In this document: positions 8,530 to 18,477 of the stretch, in pieces
How the letters are laid out: every line of letters begins with the position of its first letter
Position numbering within the stretch: the stretch's first letter is position 1
Translations under genes and position numbers: made by a program
NCBI GenBank assembly: GCA_903843965.1
Contig: CAIMRY010000005.1
Coordinates: 1 to 64,000 of the forward strand
DNA length: 64,000 nt
Reading direction: 5' to 3'
DNA from: an uncultured delta proteobacterium
Lineage (GTDB): Bacteria; Desulfobacterota; Desulfovibrionia; Desulfovibrionales; Desulfovibrionaceae
The notes under the pieces: model-generated
The model's input: the letters and a program-made list of their open reading frames with translations, nothing else
What the model was told of the DNA's origin: nothing
The model's database searches: none

Positions 8530-9644
8530 GCAAGGCGACCTCTGCCTGGGGCGCCATGACCATCACCGCGCTTCTCGCCCCCGGCCTCTTGCCGCACGCC
8601 CTGCGCACGGCGCTCGCCGCCACGCTCACCGCCGTGCTGGCGCGGCTGCTGCATCTCGACCAGGGCTACTGGGCCGTATTCTCGGCCATCCTGGTCATGC
8701 AGACGGACTTCGGCAGCTCCATCCAGGCCAGCTGGGCGCGGCTTTTGGGCACCGGGCTGGGCGCGGCCCTGGGCGCGCTGTCCGCCACCCTGGCCGAGCT
8801 GGTGTTCGGGCCGGGCTTCAGCACCCTGACCCTGGCCATGTTCGCCACGATCCTCGTCTGCGCCGCCCTGGCCGGGCTCAATGAAAACTTCCGCCTGGCC
8901 GGGCTCACGGCGGCCATCGTCATCAGCCTGCACGCCCTCGGCGGCAACGCCTTCACCATCGGGGCCAACCGCTTCCTCGAAGTCGGCTTCGGCATCGTGG
9001 TGGCGCTGTGCGTGTCCCTGGCCTGGCCCTCACGCGCGCGGGTGCTGCTGCGCTTCGGCGCGGGCAAGGGCCTGGAGGGCCTGGCCGGGCTTCTGGCCGC
9101 GCTCATGGACAGCCGCATGTCCGGTCGGTATGGCCGCCAGCGCATCTTCCACCTGAAGGACTCGGCCCTGCGCCTGTCGCTGAAAAACCGCCAACTTTTG
9201 GCCGCTGCCCGGCGCGAACCCGGCGTCACGGGCGAGGGCGAGCGCCTGGCCGACCTGCTCCAAACCCTGGAACGCATGGCCGAAAACTTGCGCAGCATGG
9301 ACCACGCCATTGAGGACGCGCCGCCCGAGGGCTTTCACCGCCACCTGCCGGAGGAGCTGTCCGAACTGGGCGCAAGCGTGCACGCGCTGCTGCTCGACCT
9401 GGCCCCGCTTGTGGGCGACGCCCAAAACCCACCCCAGGCCTTCACCCACGCCGACTTGGCCGAGAGCCAGGCCCGGCTGGAGCGCGCGCTCAAGTCCACA
9501 GGCGACAAGCTGCTGGAGCTGCGCGCGGAGCGGGTCATCGCCGGGTACGACCTGGACGAGGTCATGCACTTCTACTCGTTCTACCACGCCCTGCGCGAGA
9601 CCGCGCGGGAGGCGCTGGGGCTGGCGGCGCGGCTGCGGGGCTGA
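8511..9644 (+). CDS. FUSC-family (aromatic acid exporter-like) membrane protein
   Basis: This protein is about 377 aa long. The N-terminal half holds some six hydrophobic helices with the FUSC/ArAE-type pattern (LRTALAATLTAVLARLL, YWAVFSAILVMQ, ARLLGTGLGAALGA). The C-terminal half is a soluble helical, coiled-coil-like domain. FUSC proteins are half-transporters often tied to efflux of aromatic acids or to envelope stress; the substrate here is unknown. The ATG at 8511 overlaps the end of dnaE by 19 bases and follows a GGTGGAG-like ribosome site; an ATG at 8556 is an alternative. Coupling to dnaE is probably only positional. Confidence 0.78.
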   Translation: MAEGGVGKATSAWGAMTITALLAPGLLPHALRTALAATLTAVLARLLHLDQGYWAVFSAILVMQTDFGSSIQASWARLLGTGLGAALGALSATLAELVFGPGFSTLTLAMFATILVCAALAGLNENFRLAGLTAAIVISLHALGGNAFTIGANRFLEVGFGIVVALCVSLAWPSRARVLLRFGAGKGLEGLAGLLAALMDSRMSGRYGRQRIFHLKDSALRLSLKNRQLLAAARREPGVTGEGERLADLLQTLERMAENLRSMDHAIEDAPPEGFHRHLPEELSELGASVHALLLDLAPLVGDAQNPPQAFTHADLAESQARLERALKSTGDKLLELRAERVIAGYDLDEVMHFYSFYHALRETAREALGLAARLRG

Positions 9645-9718
9645 GGCTTTCAGCCTGCGGCCTGAGGCGGACGGGCTGGGGCGGACGGGCTGGGATTCGC
9701 GGTCAACCGCGCGGCACG

Positions 9719-9744
9719 AAAAAAGGGGGCCATGTGGCCCCCTT
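9719..9744 (-). terminator. Rho-independent terminator of trpB2
   Basis: On the minus strand a GGGGGCC/GGCCCCC stem with a four-base loop is followed by a run of U (A-run at 9719-9724 on the plus strand). It sits about 90 bases past the trpB2 stop codon. Confidence 0.85.
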
Positions 9745-9831
9745 CGCGTGTGCTGGTCGCGCCGCTGAACTGCGCTGGCAAAGTGCTTCGCCTGATCGCT
9801 TCGACTGCTTGCTTCGACTGATCGCCTTGGG

Positions 9832-11178
9832 CTATTCCCCGATGTTCGGGCACAGGGACAGGGCGCTGTCGATGTCCTCTTGCGGCAGCTCGAAGTTGGT
9901 CAGTTCGCCGCGCAGATAGGCGTCGTACGAGGCCAGGTCGAGCATGCCGTGGCCGGAGTACAAAAAGACCACGCAGGAGCCGGGCTTGGCCGTCTTGGCC
10001 ACGTCGATGGCGCTTAAGATGGCGTGGCTGGTCTCCGGCGCGGGCAAAAAGCCCTCGGTCTTGAGGAACAGCTGGGCCGCCTCGAAGCAGTCCTTCTGGT
10101 AGTATGCCCGCGCGTCTACCAGACCCTCGGCCATGAGGTTGCAGACGATGGGCGCGTCGCCGTGGTAGCGCAGGCCGCCCGCGTGGATGGGCGCAGGCAT
10201 GAAGGCGTGGCCCAGGGTGTGCATCAGCATCAAGGGGGTCAGCCGGGCCATGTCGCCGTAATCGTAGCGGTACGCGCCGCGCGTCAGCGTCGGGCAGGCC
10301 TTGGGCTCGGCCGCCACAAAGGTGATGTTCTCGCCGCTCAGTTTGCGCGGCAAGAACGGCAGCACCAGCCCGCCGAAGTTCGACCCGCCGCCCACGCAGG
10401 CCACCAGATAGTCCGGCTTCTCGCCGATCATCTTGAGCTGCTGCTCGGTCTCCAGGCCTACGATGGACTGGTGCAGCAGCACGTGGTTCAGCACGCTGCC
10501 GAGCGTGTAGTTGGTGTCGGCGTGGGTGGCGGCGTCCTCCACGGCCTCGGAAATGGCCAGGCCCAGGCTGCCCTTGCAGTCCGGGTCCTTGGCCAGCATG
10601 GCCCGGCCGGTGTTGGTCTGCATGGACGGGGAGGCGAAGATCTCGCCGCCATAGGTATTGATGAGGATCTTGCGGTAGGGCTTCTGCTCAAAGCTGACCT
10701 TGACCATGTACACTGTGCAGACCATGTCGAACTGGCTGCAGGCGAAGGACAGCGCCGTGCCCCACTGGCCCGCGCCGGTCTCGGTGGACAGGCGGCGCAC
10801 GCCCTCGCGCTTGTTGTAGTACACCTGCGGGATGGAGGTGTTGGGCTTGTGCGAGCCGGCGGGCGAGACGGACTCGTTCTTATAGTAGATGCGGCACTTG
10901 GAGCCGATGGCCTCTTCCAACCTTTTGGCGCGCACCAGCGGCGTGGGCCGGTACAGGCGGTACACATCGAGCACGGGCTCGGGGATGGGAATCCAGCGCT
11001 CCGGGCTCATCTCCTGCTCGATCAAGGCCTTGGCGAAGATGGGCTCCAGGGCCTGGGGGGTCAGGGGCTGCTGGGTGGCCGGATCAAGCGGCGGGGCCAG
11101 CGGGGTCGGCAGGTCGGGCAGGGCGTTGTACCAGGCTTTGGGCATCTCGCTTTGCGGCAGGTTGATTCTGGTCTCCAC
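9832..11178 (-). CDS. trpB2: Tryptophan synthase beta chain-like protein (TrpB2 type)
   Basis: This 448-aa PLP enzyme is longer than TrpB1 and matches the TrpB2 class. The PLP lysine lies in AGSHKPNTS (K111), the phosphate-binding loop is [12 protein letters not shown], and the TrpB2-type N-terminus includes [15 protein letters not shown]. It joins indole and serine (or O-phosphoserine in some TrpB2 enzymes) to form tryptophan. No trpA or other trp gene is nearby, which fits a stand-alone TrpB2 that salvages indole. The start is decided by sequence: GTG at 11178 has AAGGAG seven bases upstream, whereas the longer open frame to 11445 lacks similarity and a ribosome site. A terminator follows. 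Confidence 0.92.
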   Translation of the reverse strand: METRINLPQSEMPKAWYNALPDLPTPLAPPLDPATQQPLTPQALEPIFAKALIEQEMSPERWIPIPEPVLDVYRLYRPTPLVRAKRLEEAIGSKCRIYYKNESVSPAGSHKPNTSIPQVYYNKREGVRRLSTETGAGQWGTALSFACSQFDMVCTVYMVKVSFEQKPYRKILINTYGGEIFASPSMQTNTGRAMLAKDPDCKGSLGLAISEAVEDAATHADTNYTLGSVLNHVLLHQSIVGLETEQQLKMIGEKPDYLVACVGGGSNFGGLVLPFLPRKLSGENITFVAAEPKACPTLTRGAYRYDYGDMARLTPLMLMHTLGHAFMPAPIHAGGLRYHGDAPIVCNLMAEGLVDARAYYQKDCFEAAQLFLKTEGFLPAPETSHAILSAIDVAKTAKPGSCVVFLYSGHGMLDLASYDAYLRGELTNFELPQEDIDSALSLCPNIGE

Positions 11179-11548
11179 GGCGGGTCTCCTTGTGGTGCTT
11201 CGGCGGGCGCATGCGCCTGCCCCTGAATTCCGGCGGTGTTCCGGGCAAATCCGGCGCTGTTCGGACCGGGCGCCAACGGCGTCAACCCGAGTCAGGCCCA
11301 GGCCAAGCCCAGGCCCAGGCCAAGGCCAGGCCCCGGAAACACCCCTCTTTGGGATGGTGTGTGCGTACTGGCGCGGCGTAAAATTGTCAAGGCAGACGCC
11401 CAGCCGCATCATTTCCCGCCCCGCCGCCCGCCCTGCCGCCCGCACGCACGCGGCGCTTGCCTTGGCTCCGAACCCCGGCTATCAAGACTGACGCGATGGC
11501 TGGGCCCAAGGGGCGCACAAGCGCGAATTTCGTTCTGGAGGCTTCACG
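11179..11548. other. Divergent intergenic region between trpB2 and icd
   Basis: No gene is supported here. The stretch 11293-11336 is a run of imperfect CAGGCC/CAAGGCC short repeats. The promoters of trpB2 and icd must lie here, but no convincing -35/-10 pair was picked out. Confidence 0.5.
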
Positions 11549-12700
<1,152 letters not shown>

Positions 12701-12720
12701 CAGGACTTAAAGCACGACGG

Positions 12721-12768
12721 ACCGCCCGGTCCACTGGTGGCGACATCAGCGGACCGGGCGGTTTCTTT
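12721..12768 (+). terminator. Rho-independent terminator after icd
   Basis: ACCGCCCGGTCC pairs perfectly with GGACCGGGCGGT (12-bp stem, 18-base loop), followed by TTCTTT. It lies 20 bases after the icd stop codon, immediately before the convergent HPt gene. Confidence 0.9.
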
Positions 12769-12778
12769 CATGCGGGGG

Positions 12779-13174
12779 CTAGTCCGGCAGGGCCGCGTCC
12801 CAGATGCTGGCAGGCTCCTTGGCCAGGGCGGAGAGCAGCACGCCGGTCTGGCGCAGCACCCGTTCGGCCTCGAGCTCCAAGGCCTCAAGCAGCTGCGCGG
12901 CCATGAGCCGATCGTCCTGCTTGACCGCGTCGCCCAGGGCCTTGGTCTGCTCGGACATGCCGTAGGCGTGCACCGCGCCGGAGATGTTCACCAGGGAATG
13001 CAGGAGCTGGCGCGCGGTGGCGACCTCCCAGGCGGCCAGGGCGGCCTTCAGCTGGGCCATGCGCTCGCGGGCCTGGGCGTCAAAAAGGGTGAGCATCTGG
13101 GCGAGGATGTCCTCGCTCCCGGCAAAAGCGTCCTGAAGCGAGACAAGATCAATCCCCATTCCCGCAACGCTCAT
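12779..13174 (-). CDS. Histidine phosphotransfer (HPt) domain protein
   Basis: This 131-aa all-helical protein has the HPt core LLHSLVNISGAVHAYG. Residue H59 stands where the phosphorylatable histidine of HPt domains lies, with the usual small residues four and five positions on. Free-standing HPt proteins shuttle phosphate between hybrid kinases and response regulators. No kinase is adjacent, so the partner is unknown. The ATG at 13174 follows GGGGGGACAGAC. It is convergent with icd and divergent from fdhE. Confidence 0.8.
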   Translation of the reverse strand: MSVAGMGIDLVSLQDAFAGSEDILAQMLTLFDAQARERMAQLKAALAAWEVATARQLLHSLVNISGAVHAYGMSEQTKALGDAVKQDDRLMAAQLLEALELEAERVLRQTGVLLSALAKEPASIWDAALPD

Positions 13175-13363
13175 GTCTGTCCCCCCCGTCTAGGCGCATA
13201 CCGCTTCGCTGATTTATCCATCGCATGTCCATAGCTCCCCTGCCCCTGGCGCGCAAGGGCCAAAGCGACAAAATTCACCTCTGTGTTGCATCCGCAGCCA
13301 GGGACGGGTAGGGTGGCTATCGGGCGTGGGCGCTTCCCCGTCATTTTCCCAAAGGATGGTCCA

Positions 13364-14251
13364 ATGCACTCTGATGATCAGCTTTTTGTTCGGCTCATGG
13401 AAGGCAAGCTGGCTTTGATCCGCGCTGCGGACTTGCTGCCCGAGGAACTGGTGGCCCTGGTGGAGCGGGTGCTGCCCCTGCAGATGCAGGCGCACGCGCA
13501 GGCCCAGGTCTCCCTGCCGGATCCGGCCGCCTGCGCCTCGGACGAGGCCATGTTCGCAGGAAGCCCGATGATCCTGCGCGAGAATTTCCCCCATGACATG
13601 GCCCAGGCTCTGCGCCTGTTCCCCCTCCTGCTGGACCTTTTGGCCGACACAAGCGGGGCCGCGTCCCATGCGGCAAACACCCTGCGCGCGGCCATGGCGG
13701 CGGGCGAGCTCGACCCGGCCCAGGCGCTGCGCGCCCTGCCCGCCGGGGACGAGGCGCTCTTCGCCGACTGGCGCCAGCGCCTGCCGGAAAGCCCCAGGGC
13801 GCTCGGCTTTTTGGCGGCCTCCGCGCTCTGGCCCAGCCTGAACGCCGCAGCCCTGGCCCTGGCCACGCGCCTGCCGGAGAACCTGCCCCACGAGCACGGC
13901 CACTGCCCTCTTTGCGGCAGCCTGCCTTACATCACCTTCCTGCGCGGGAAAGAGGGCCAGCGTTTCGGGGTCTGCTCCTTCTGCGGGTTCGAACACCGCA
14001 TCCGGCGCATCAGCTGCCCCTATTGCGACGAGTCCGACACGTCCAAGCTCAAGCTCTTCCGCGTGGCGGAGTACCCGGGCGTGACTGTGGGCGTGTGCGA
14101 GACCTGCTCCATGTACGTCAAAACCCTGGACTACCGCGAGCTGGACCAGGGCCTGCTGCCCGCCCTGGACGACATGGCCACCGTGGCCCTGGACGTGCTG
14201 GCCCAAGGCCAGGGCTACAAGCGCCCCACCCTTTCGGCCTGGGGCTTCTAG
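13364..14251 (+). CDS. fdhE: Formate dehydrogenase accessory protein FdhE
   Basis: This 295-aa cytoplasmic protein is needed for formate dehydrogenase maturation. It carries the FdhE rubredoxin-like metal sites: CPLCG (about residue 184), CSFCG (about 206), CPYCD (about 219) and CETC (about 244). The start at ATG 13364 is supported by AAAGGA eight bases upstream; the frame extends to 13283 without similarity. The formate dehydrogenase genes themselves lie about 10 kb away at 23971-27764. Its stop codon forms the CTAG where the IS481 remnant ends. Confidence 0.92.
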   Translation: MHSDDQLFVRLMEGKLALIRAADLLPEELVALVERVLPLQMQAHAQAQVSLPDPAACASDEAMFAGSPMILRENFPHDMAQALRLFPLLLDLLADTSGAASHAANTLRAAMAAGELDPAQALRALPAGDEALFADWRQRLPESPRALGFLAASALWPSLNAAALALATRLPENLPHEHGHCPLCGSLPYITFLRGKEGQRFGVCSFCGFEHRIRRISCPYCDESDTSKLKLFRVAEYPGVTVGVCETCSMYVKTLDYRELDQGLLPALDDMATVALDVLAQGQGYKRPTLSAWGF

Positions 14252-14486
14252 ATGTGGCGTTGCAAGACGCTGTTCAGGGCGACACAGATTCGGCTCATGG
14301 GTGTATTCCCCTGCAGCGACCTGTGATTTCCGTAAGATTGTAGTCATGGAGCCAGCGGGGCAACTCGCTGGCTCTTTCGTGTGCATGCGGGTGGACGACG
14401 GCGTTGTCCCACTTTCGGAGCAGCGTCTGGACCGCCGTCCCGACCAGCCGTTCGGCCCTGCCGTCCTTGTGCGGCTCTCGCGCCAT
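14248..14486 (-). pseudogene. Decayed IS481-family transposase, C-terminal remnant
   Basis: On the minus strand the frame reads KDGRAERLVGTAVQTLLRKW and then HAHERASELPRWLHDYN. This matches the C-terminal part of the IS481 integrase core, whose usual pattern is TNGKAERFxQTLLxEW ... RxxxLPxWLxxYN. After HDYN a frameshift near 14300 separates it from a tail reading PMSRICVALNSVLQRHI and a TAG stop at 14248-14250. That tail resembles the usual ...PISRL...NNVLRxH C-terminus. Only about 80 residues survive and the rest is replaced by a 12-bp minisatellite. The stop lies in the CTAG shared with the fdhE stop codon, as expected for IS481 insertion at CTAG. Confidence 0.75.
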
Positions 14487-14488
14487 GC

Positions 14489-14572
14489 AGCGTGTTATTC
14501 AGCATGTTGTTCGGCGTGTTGTTCGGCGTGTTGTTCGGCGTGTTGTTCGGCGTGTTGTGCAACGTATTATTC
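14489..14572. repeat. Seven tandem copies of a 12-bp unit (GGCGTGTTGTTC)
   Basis: Units start every 12 bases from 14489 to 14561. Copies 3 to 5 are identical and the outer ones carry one to four changes. Read on the minus strand the units would encode a repeated Asn-Asn-Thr-Pro, but there is no supported gene here. The array lies between the transposase remnant and the small lipoprotein gene. Confidence 0.92.
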
Positions 14573-14595
14573 GCCAACGCGCCAGGCCCTGTGGC

Positions 14596-14916
14596 CTACC
14601 TCGTCTTCTTGCGGAAGGTCTCCGTGCCTACGCCGGGCATGTCCAGCTCCAGCATGCCCGGCCCCTGCCGCGCGGAAAGCACGCCGCCCTGGCGCGTGTG
14701 CAGCACCACCCGGCCTTCCTCGCGCACCTCCCAGCGGAAGGGGGCCTCCTCCGCGCCCACGGTGAGCGAACCGCCGCCATCGGCGCGCAGGGTCAGCCGG
14801 GCCGGGCTCAAGTCCACGCGCTCGGACTCGTAGTCTCCGGCCAGGTCCTCCGCCGGACCCCGGCACCCCGCCAGCAGCAGCCCCAGGGCCAGCGCACAAA
14901 ATAGCGTCCGCCTCAC
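14596..14916 (-). CDS. Small lipoprotein, function unknown
   Basis: This 106-aa protein has a signal peptide ending in the lipobox LLLAGC (Cys about residue 18). The mature part is short and beta-rich with a pattern like a small lipocalin-type or META-like barrel (LTLRADGGGSLTVG, FRWEVREEGRVVLHT), but I do not recognise a family. It starts with GTG at 14916, overlapping the MauE/DoxX gene stop (GTGA), and is the last gene of the seven-gene minus-strand operon that begins at 21821. Confidence 0.75.
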   Translation of the reverse strand: MRRTLFCALALGLLLAGCRGPAEDLAGDYESERVDLSPARLTLRADGGGSLTVGAEEAPFRWEVREEGRVVLHTRQGGVLSARQGPGMLELDMPGVGTETFRKKTR

Positions 14917-15392
14917 GTCCCGATCTCCTTGAGTGTGCTCTGATAGCGGCGCTCCAGCGCCAGGGGGGAATCAAAGAAAAACACGTGCAGGGCCATAGCC
15001 AGCCAGGCCAGGTCGCGCAGCAGGGTCAGCCAGGTCATGCGCTCCTCCAGGGTGTGGAAACAGCCGCAATCGATGGGCGTCTCGCGCAGCAGGTTCACGC
15101 TGACGGCCAGGCAAAAGACCACGAGCAGCGCGGCCAGCATGGCGCTCACCGTGCGCACGCGCACCCCGGCCACCAGCATGGCCCCGCAGATGAGCTCCAG
15201 CCAGGGCAGGGCCAGGGCCAGGGAATTCACCGCCAGGGCGGGCGCCAGCTGGTAGCTGGCGATGGTCTCGGCGAACTCAGCGGCGTAGCCGATCTTGTAG
15301 ACGCTGGCGTACACGAAGACCCCGCCCAGATAGAGGCGGAAGGCCAGGGCCAGCCAGCGGCCCAGCACGTCGCGCCATTGGATGTTGTTCAT
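14913..15392 (-). CDS. MauE/DoxX-family redox-associated membrane protein
   Basis: This 159-aa protein has four predicted membrane helices in the MauE/DoxX arrangement (FRLYLGGVFVYASVYKI, LPWLELICGAMLVAG). Between helices three and four lies ETPIDCGCFH, the Cys-x-Cys motif typical of MauE-type proteins. These relatives of VKOR/DsbB-like carriers are thought to pass thiol redox equivalents across the membrane. It overlaps the GAF-rhodanese gene by four bases (ATGA) and the lipoprotein by four bases. With a periplasmic thioredoxin two genes upstream, a thiol relay is a reasonable inference. Confidence 0.83.
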   Translation of the reverse strand: MNNIQWRDVLGRWLALAFRLYLGGVFVYASVYKIGYAAEFAETIASYQLAPALAVNSLALALPWLELICGAMLVAGVRVRTVSAMLAALLVVFCLAVSVNLLRETPIDCGCFHTLEERMTWLTLLRDLAWLAMALHVFFFDSPLALERRYQSTLKEIGT

Positions 15393-17164
15393 GGCTCCAC
15401 CGGATAGCCCCTGGCGATCCAGGCCGAAAGCCCGTCCTCCAGCACCAGCACGCGCTCGTGGTCGCGCGCCAGCAGCCGTGCGGCCACGTCCTCGTCCCAG
15501 CGGCGGCTGATGTTGCCCCCGTACACGATGATCGGCGTGGACAGCGGCACCTTGGCGAAGCGCATCAGGTAGATCATGTCAAACAGGGCCGGGGTCAGGT
15601 TCGCCGCGCCGCGCACGCGCTGCTGGTCGTAGAAGGCCTGGGGCCGCGCGTCCACGATCAGCGCGCCCTCGCTCTGCTCCAGCTCCCGGGCCTTCTGCGC
15701 CGTGATGGCCGGGGCCGGGGACCGCAGCAGGTGCTCCGGCGCCAGGGGCACGCGGTTCGGGCTGGCCAGGTTGAACAAAAAGCCCAAAAGCACCGCCGCC
15801 ACAAGGATGACCCCGCAGTCCAGCCAGGAGAAGCGCCTGGAGCGCTGGCCCTCGGCCTGCATGAAGGAGCGCACCCGCGCGCCCGCGCGCTCCAGGAGCG
15901 CGATGGTCTGCCGGGCCTCGGTGAGTTCGGTGATGGTGCGCGTGAGCTCCTCGTTCTGCCGTAGCAGACCCTCGTTCAAGGCCGTGATGGTGGCCAGCCG
16001 CCGCGCGCCCTGGACATAGCCCAGCAGCGTGCCCACCTGGGCCCGCACCATCTGGGCATCCTCGTCCTGCAAGGCCTCGCCCGAGAGGGTCGGGCCCAGC
16101 ACCAGCACCCCCTGCACCTCGCGGTCCAGGACGAAATACATGGCGCAGCAGCCCTCGAAAGCCAGGCCGCACCCTGTCAGGGATATCGCCGGGGAGCTGA
16201 CGGGCGCGACCGTGAGCGGGTCCACGCTGCGCGCGCCCGAGGCGGCAAAGGCCTTGTAGACCAGCGCGTCCGCTGCGGCAAAGCCGGAGAGCCCGGTGTC
16301 CGGCGCGCCGCGCACGGCCAGGTCCACGCCGCGCGCCGCGCGGTCCAGCACCAGCACCAGCCCGCAGCCGACGCTGAAGGCCCCGAGCATGGTCAACAGG
16401 AAGCGGTCCAGGATGCCCTGGACATCGCGCAGGTGGGCCATCTCTCCGGCCAACTCGCCCACGGTGGCCAGTTGGTGCACCCGGCGGTCCAGGCCGCGCT
16501 GCGCCGTCTGGGAGGAGGCCAGGGCCTCGGTCAGGCGCTCGTTCTTGCGGCCCAGGTCCACGCTGAGCTGGCGGATGCTGTTCACGGCCAGAGCCCCGCG
16601 CAAGGCGCCGATGAGCAGGTGCAGCAGGCTGTGCAAAAGGCTCGACACGTCCGCGTCCAGGGCGGCGTCCGCCTGGGCCTGGCTCCCGGCCAGCAGCGGG
16701 CCCAGGGCCAAAAGGCCGCAGTGCTCCTCGTCCACGCTGAAGCACAGCAGGATGTCCATGCCCCTGGGCAGCAGGTCGTCGCCCCCGGCCTGGTCGCGCC
16801 GGATGACGCGGACCTTGGAGGCGGGGAAGACGCCGTCCATGTCGCGGTAGGAAAAATAGGCGTCGCAGATGCCGGGCAGGCGCTGCTCCAGGGCTGCGGC
16901 CTCGGCTGCGGGCAGCCCGCGGGAAAGGATAAGCCCCTCGCAGACCGTCGGCCTGGCCAGCACCGCCACGCCGCGCATGGCGCCGATGGGCCCCATGGCC
17001 ATGAGCAGGAAGGTCTCCATGATCTTGCTCGGCTGCAGGATGCCCGAAAGCTCCTGGGCCGTCTCCAGCAGCACGCGCAGGCTCAGGCGCTTGCGCTCCA
17101 GCTCCAGGCGCAGGGCCTGCCCCTCGTCCGGGCTGGGTGCTGGTCCGCCTGCGTCCGCGTACAT
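15389..17164 (-). CDS. GAF-GAF-transmembrane-rhodanese fusion protein
   Basis: This 591-aa multidomain protein has an N-terminal helix with a coiled-coil look (residues 15-45), then two GAF-like sensory regions (about 45-200 and 240-390) separated by a coiled coil. A further helical stretch follows, then one membrane helix (GVILVAAVLLGFLFNLA, about 450-466) and a C-terminal rhodanese domain (about 480-591). The rhodanese loop reads IVYGGNISRRWDED: the place of the catalytic cysteine is taken by glycine, so it should lack sulfurtransferase activity and may only bind. The rhodanese part is predicted to be periplasmic and the GAF part cytoplasmic. The start ATG is one base after the thioredoxin stop codon; the end overlaps the MauE/DoxX start. 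Confidence 0.78.
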   Translation of the reverse strand: MYADAGGPAPSPDEGQALRLELERKRLSLRVLLETAQELSGILQPSKIMETFLLMAMGPIGAMRGVAVLARPTVCEGLILSRGLPAAEAAALEQRLPGICDAYFSYRDMDGVFPASKVRVIRRDQAGGDDLLPRGMDILLCFSVDEEHCGLLALGPLLAGSQAQADAALDADVSSLLHSLLHLLIGALRGALAVNSIRQLSVDLGRKNERLTEALASSQTAQRGLDRRVHQLATVGELAGEMAHLRDVQGILDRFLLTMLGAFSVGCGLVLVLDRAARGVDLAVRGAPDTGLSGFAAADALVYKAFAASGARSVDPLTVAPVSSPAISLTGCGLAFEGCCAMYFVLDREVQGVLVLGPTLSGEALQDEDAQMVRAQVGTLLGYVQGARRLATITALNEGLLRQNEELTRTITELTEARQTIALLERAGARVRSFMQAEGQRSRRFSWLDCGVILVAAVLLGFLFNLASPNRVPLAPEHLLRSPAPAITAQKARELEQSEGALIVDARPQAFYDQQRVRGAANLTPALFDMIYLMRFAKVPLSTPIIVYGGNISRRWDEDVAARLLARDHERVLVLEDGLSAWIARGYPVEP

Positions 17165-17165
17165 G

Positions 17166-17729
17166 CTACCGGAGCGCCTCCTTGATGCGCGCGAGCAGGC
17201 CTTCGATGTCGTCGTCCACGCCGAGGTGCGCGTAGAGCACCTTTCCGCCCGGCGTCACCAGCATGGTGAAGGGCGTCTTGGGCTCGCGCAGCAGCTTGTG
17301 GTTCTGGTACTTCTCGTCGGCCACGATGGGATACGCATAGATTCCGGTCTGGCGCAGGCTCTGCACCTCCAGGTCTGTGCCGCCTGCGGCCAGGCCGAGC
17401 ATGCGCACCTCTCCGGCCTGGATGCGCCGGGCCAGGCGGGCGTACAGGGTGTTGAAGGCGCGCACCTGCTTCGCGCATTCGCTGCAGTACACGCCGATGA
17501 CCTCCAGCACGATGACCTTGGCCCGCAGGTCCTGCAGGCGGAAGGTCTTTTTCCCGGCCACGCCGAGCTCCCTTGCGTCCTGGCCAAAGGCCGGGGCCTT
17601 CAGGTTCAGGGCCGGCAGGGTCTGGCCCGCTGCGGGCAGATTCTCGGCCAGGGCCGGGGCCGCCAGGGCGGACACCAGGGCGGACACCAGGAGCATGCAG
17701 AAAAGAACACGTGTGCACAACGGTCGCAT
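17166..17729 (-). CDS. Periplasmic thioredoxin-like (TlpA/redoxin) protein
   Basis: This 187-aa protein has a cleavable signal peptide (ends about ALAAPALAE, residue 29) and a redoxin fold with the active site VYCSECAKQ (C-x-x-C about residues 82-85). The thioredoxin cis-proline region is seen in TPFTMLVTPGGKVL. It shares the GLAAG and Cys-x-x-Cys layout with the proteins at 21992-22642 and 28180-28743, so the three are paralogues. Being between a REC-STAS regulator and the GAF-rhodanese gene (gaps of 15 and 1 bases), it probably serves the same operon as a periplasmic thiol reductant or sensor. Confidence 0.85.
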   Translation of the reverse strand: MRPLCTRVLFCMLLVSALVSALAAPALAENLPAAGQTLPALNLKAPAFGQDARELGVAGKKTFRLQDLRAKVIVLEVIGVYCSECAKQVRAFNTLYARLARRIQAGEVRMLGLAAGGTDLEVQSLRQTGIYAYPIVADEKYQNHKLLREPKTPFTMLVTPGGKVLYAHLGVDDDIEGLLARIKEALR

Positions 17730-17744
17730 GGGCGTCTCCAGGTA

Positions 17745-18461
17745 TCAGGGCGCGGCCAAGGCCGCAGCGTCGGACTCGTAAATCGACACCAGTTTGGCGA
17801 TGCCCACGATCTCGAAGACCTTGCGGAAGTTCTCGGACAAGCCGGAGATGCACACCCGCTCGCCGCGCTCCCGCGCCTCCAGCAACAGCTGGGTGAACAG
17901 CGCCAGGCCCGCGCCGTTGGTGGAGGCGGACTCGTCGAAATGCAGGATGATGCGCGGGCGGCCCAGCTCGCGGGCGCGCTCCATGGCCCGGGCCAGAAAG
18001 GGCTCGCTGCGGGCGGTGACGCTGCCCCGGATGGTCAGGACGGCGGCGCCGTCCACCTCGTCCACGCTGATCTCCTCGGCCTTGCTCTTGGCCAGGGCGA
18101 TGCGCTCCTCGGCGCGCTTGAGCGCCTGACTCAGGGCCACGCGCTGCACGGGCTTGTTGATGAAGTCCGTGGCGTCGAGGTTGAGCGCGCGGATGGCCAG
18201 GTCCATGTCGCCGTGGCCGGTGATGACGATGACCTCGGCGTGGGGGTCGATCTCCTTGATGCGCTTCAAGACCTCGATGCCGTCCATGACCGGCATCTTG
18301 ATGTCGGTCAAGACCACGCCGGGCCGCTCGCGCTCAAAGGCCTCCAGGCCCTCGGCCCCGTTGGCCGCGGTGATGATCTCATAGCCGTAGGCCGCCAGGA
18401 GCAGCCGGAACATGTTCAGCGTCGGCTGCTCATCGTCGATGACGAGAATCTTTCTCTCCAC
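17745..18461 (-). CDS. Response regulator with STAS output domain
   Basis: This 238-aa protein has an N-terminal receiver domain (residues 1-120) with the acidic pair D9/D10, phosphoacceptor D53 in LTDIKMP and lysine in FINKPV. A C-terminal STAS domain follows (about 130-235), showing the loop DESASTNGAGL where anti-sigma antagonists carry the phosphorylatable Ser/Thr. No DNA-binding domain is present, so output is likely by protein contact, as in anti-anti-sigma partner switching. The start is GTG at 18461 with AGGAG upstream. It follows the histidine kinase by 16 bases and is its presumed partner. Confidence 0.88.
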   Translation of the reverse strand: MERKILVIDDEQPTLNMFRLLLAAYGYEIITAANGAEGLEAFERERPGVVLTDIKMPVMDGIEVLKRIKEIDPHAEVIVITGHGDMDLAIRALNLDATDFINKPVQRVALSQALKRAEERIALAKSKAEEISVDEVDGAAVLTIRGSVTARSEPFLARAMERARELGRPRIILHFDESASTNGAGLALFTQLLLEARERGERVCISGLSENFRKVFEIVGIAKLVSIYESDAAALAAP

Positions 18462-18477
18462 GAAAATGCTCCTGTCG

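Noticed and set aside
14489-14572. Possible CRISPR-like array
   Set aside because: Units are contiguous 12-mers without spacers; this is a simple tandem repeat.
14344-14577. 77-codon frame translating the 12-bp repeat into Asn-Asn-Thr-Pro repeats
   Set aside because: It has no ribosome site, and it overlaps the transposase remnant in another frame; the repetitive peptide is a by-product of the minisatellite.
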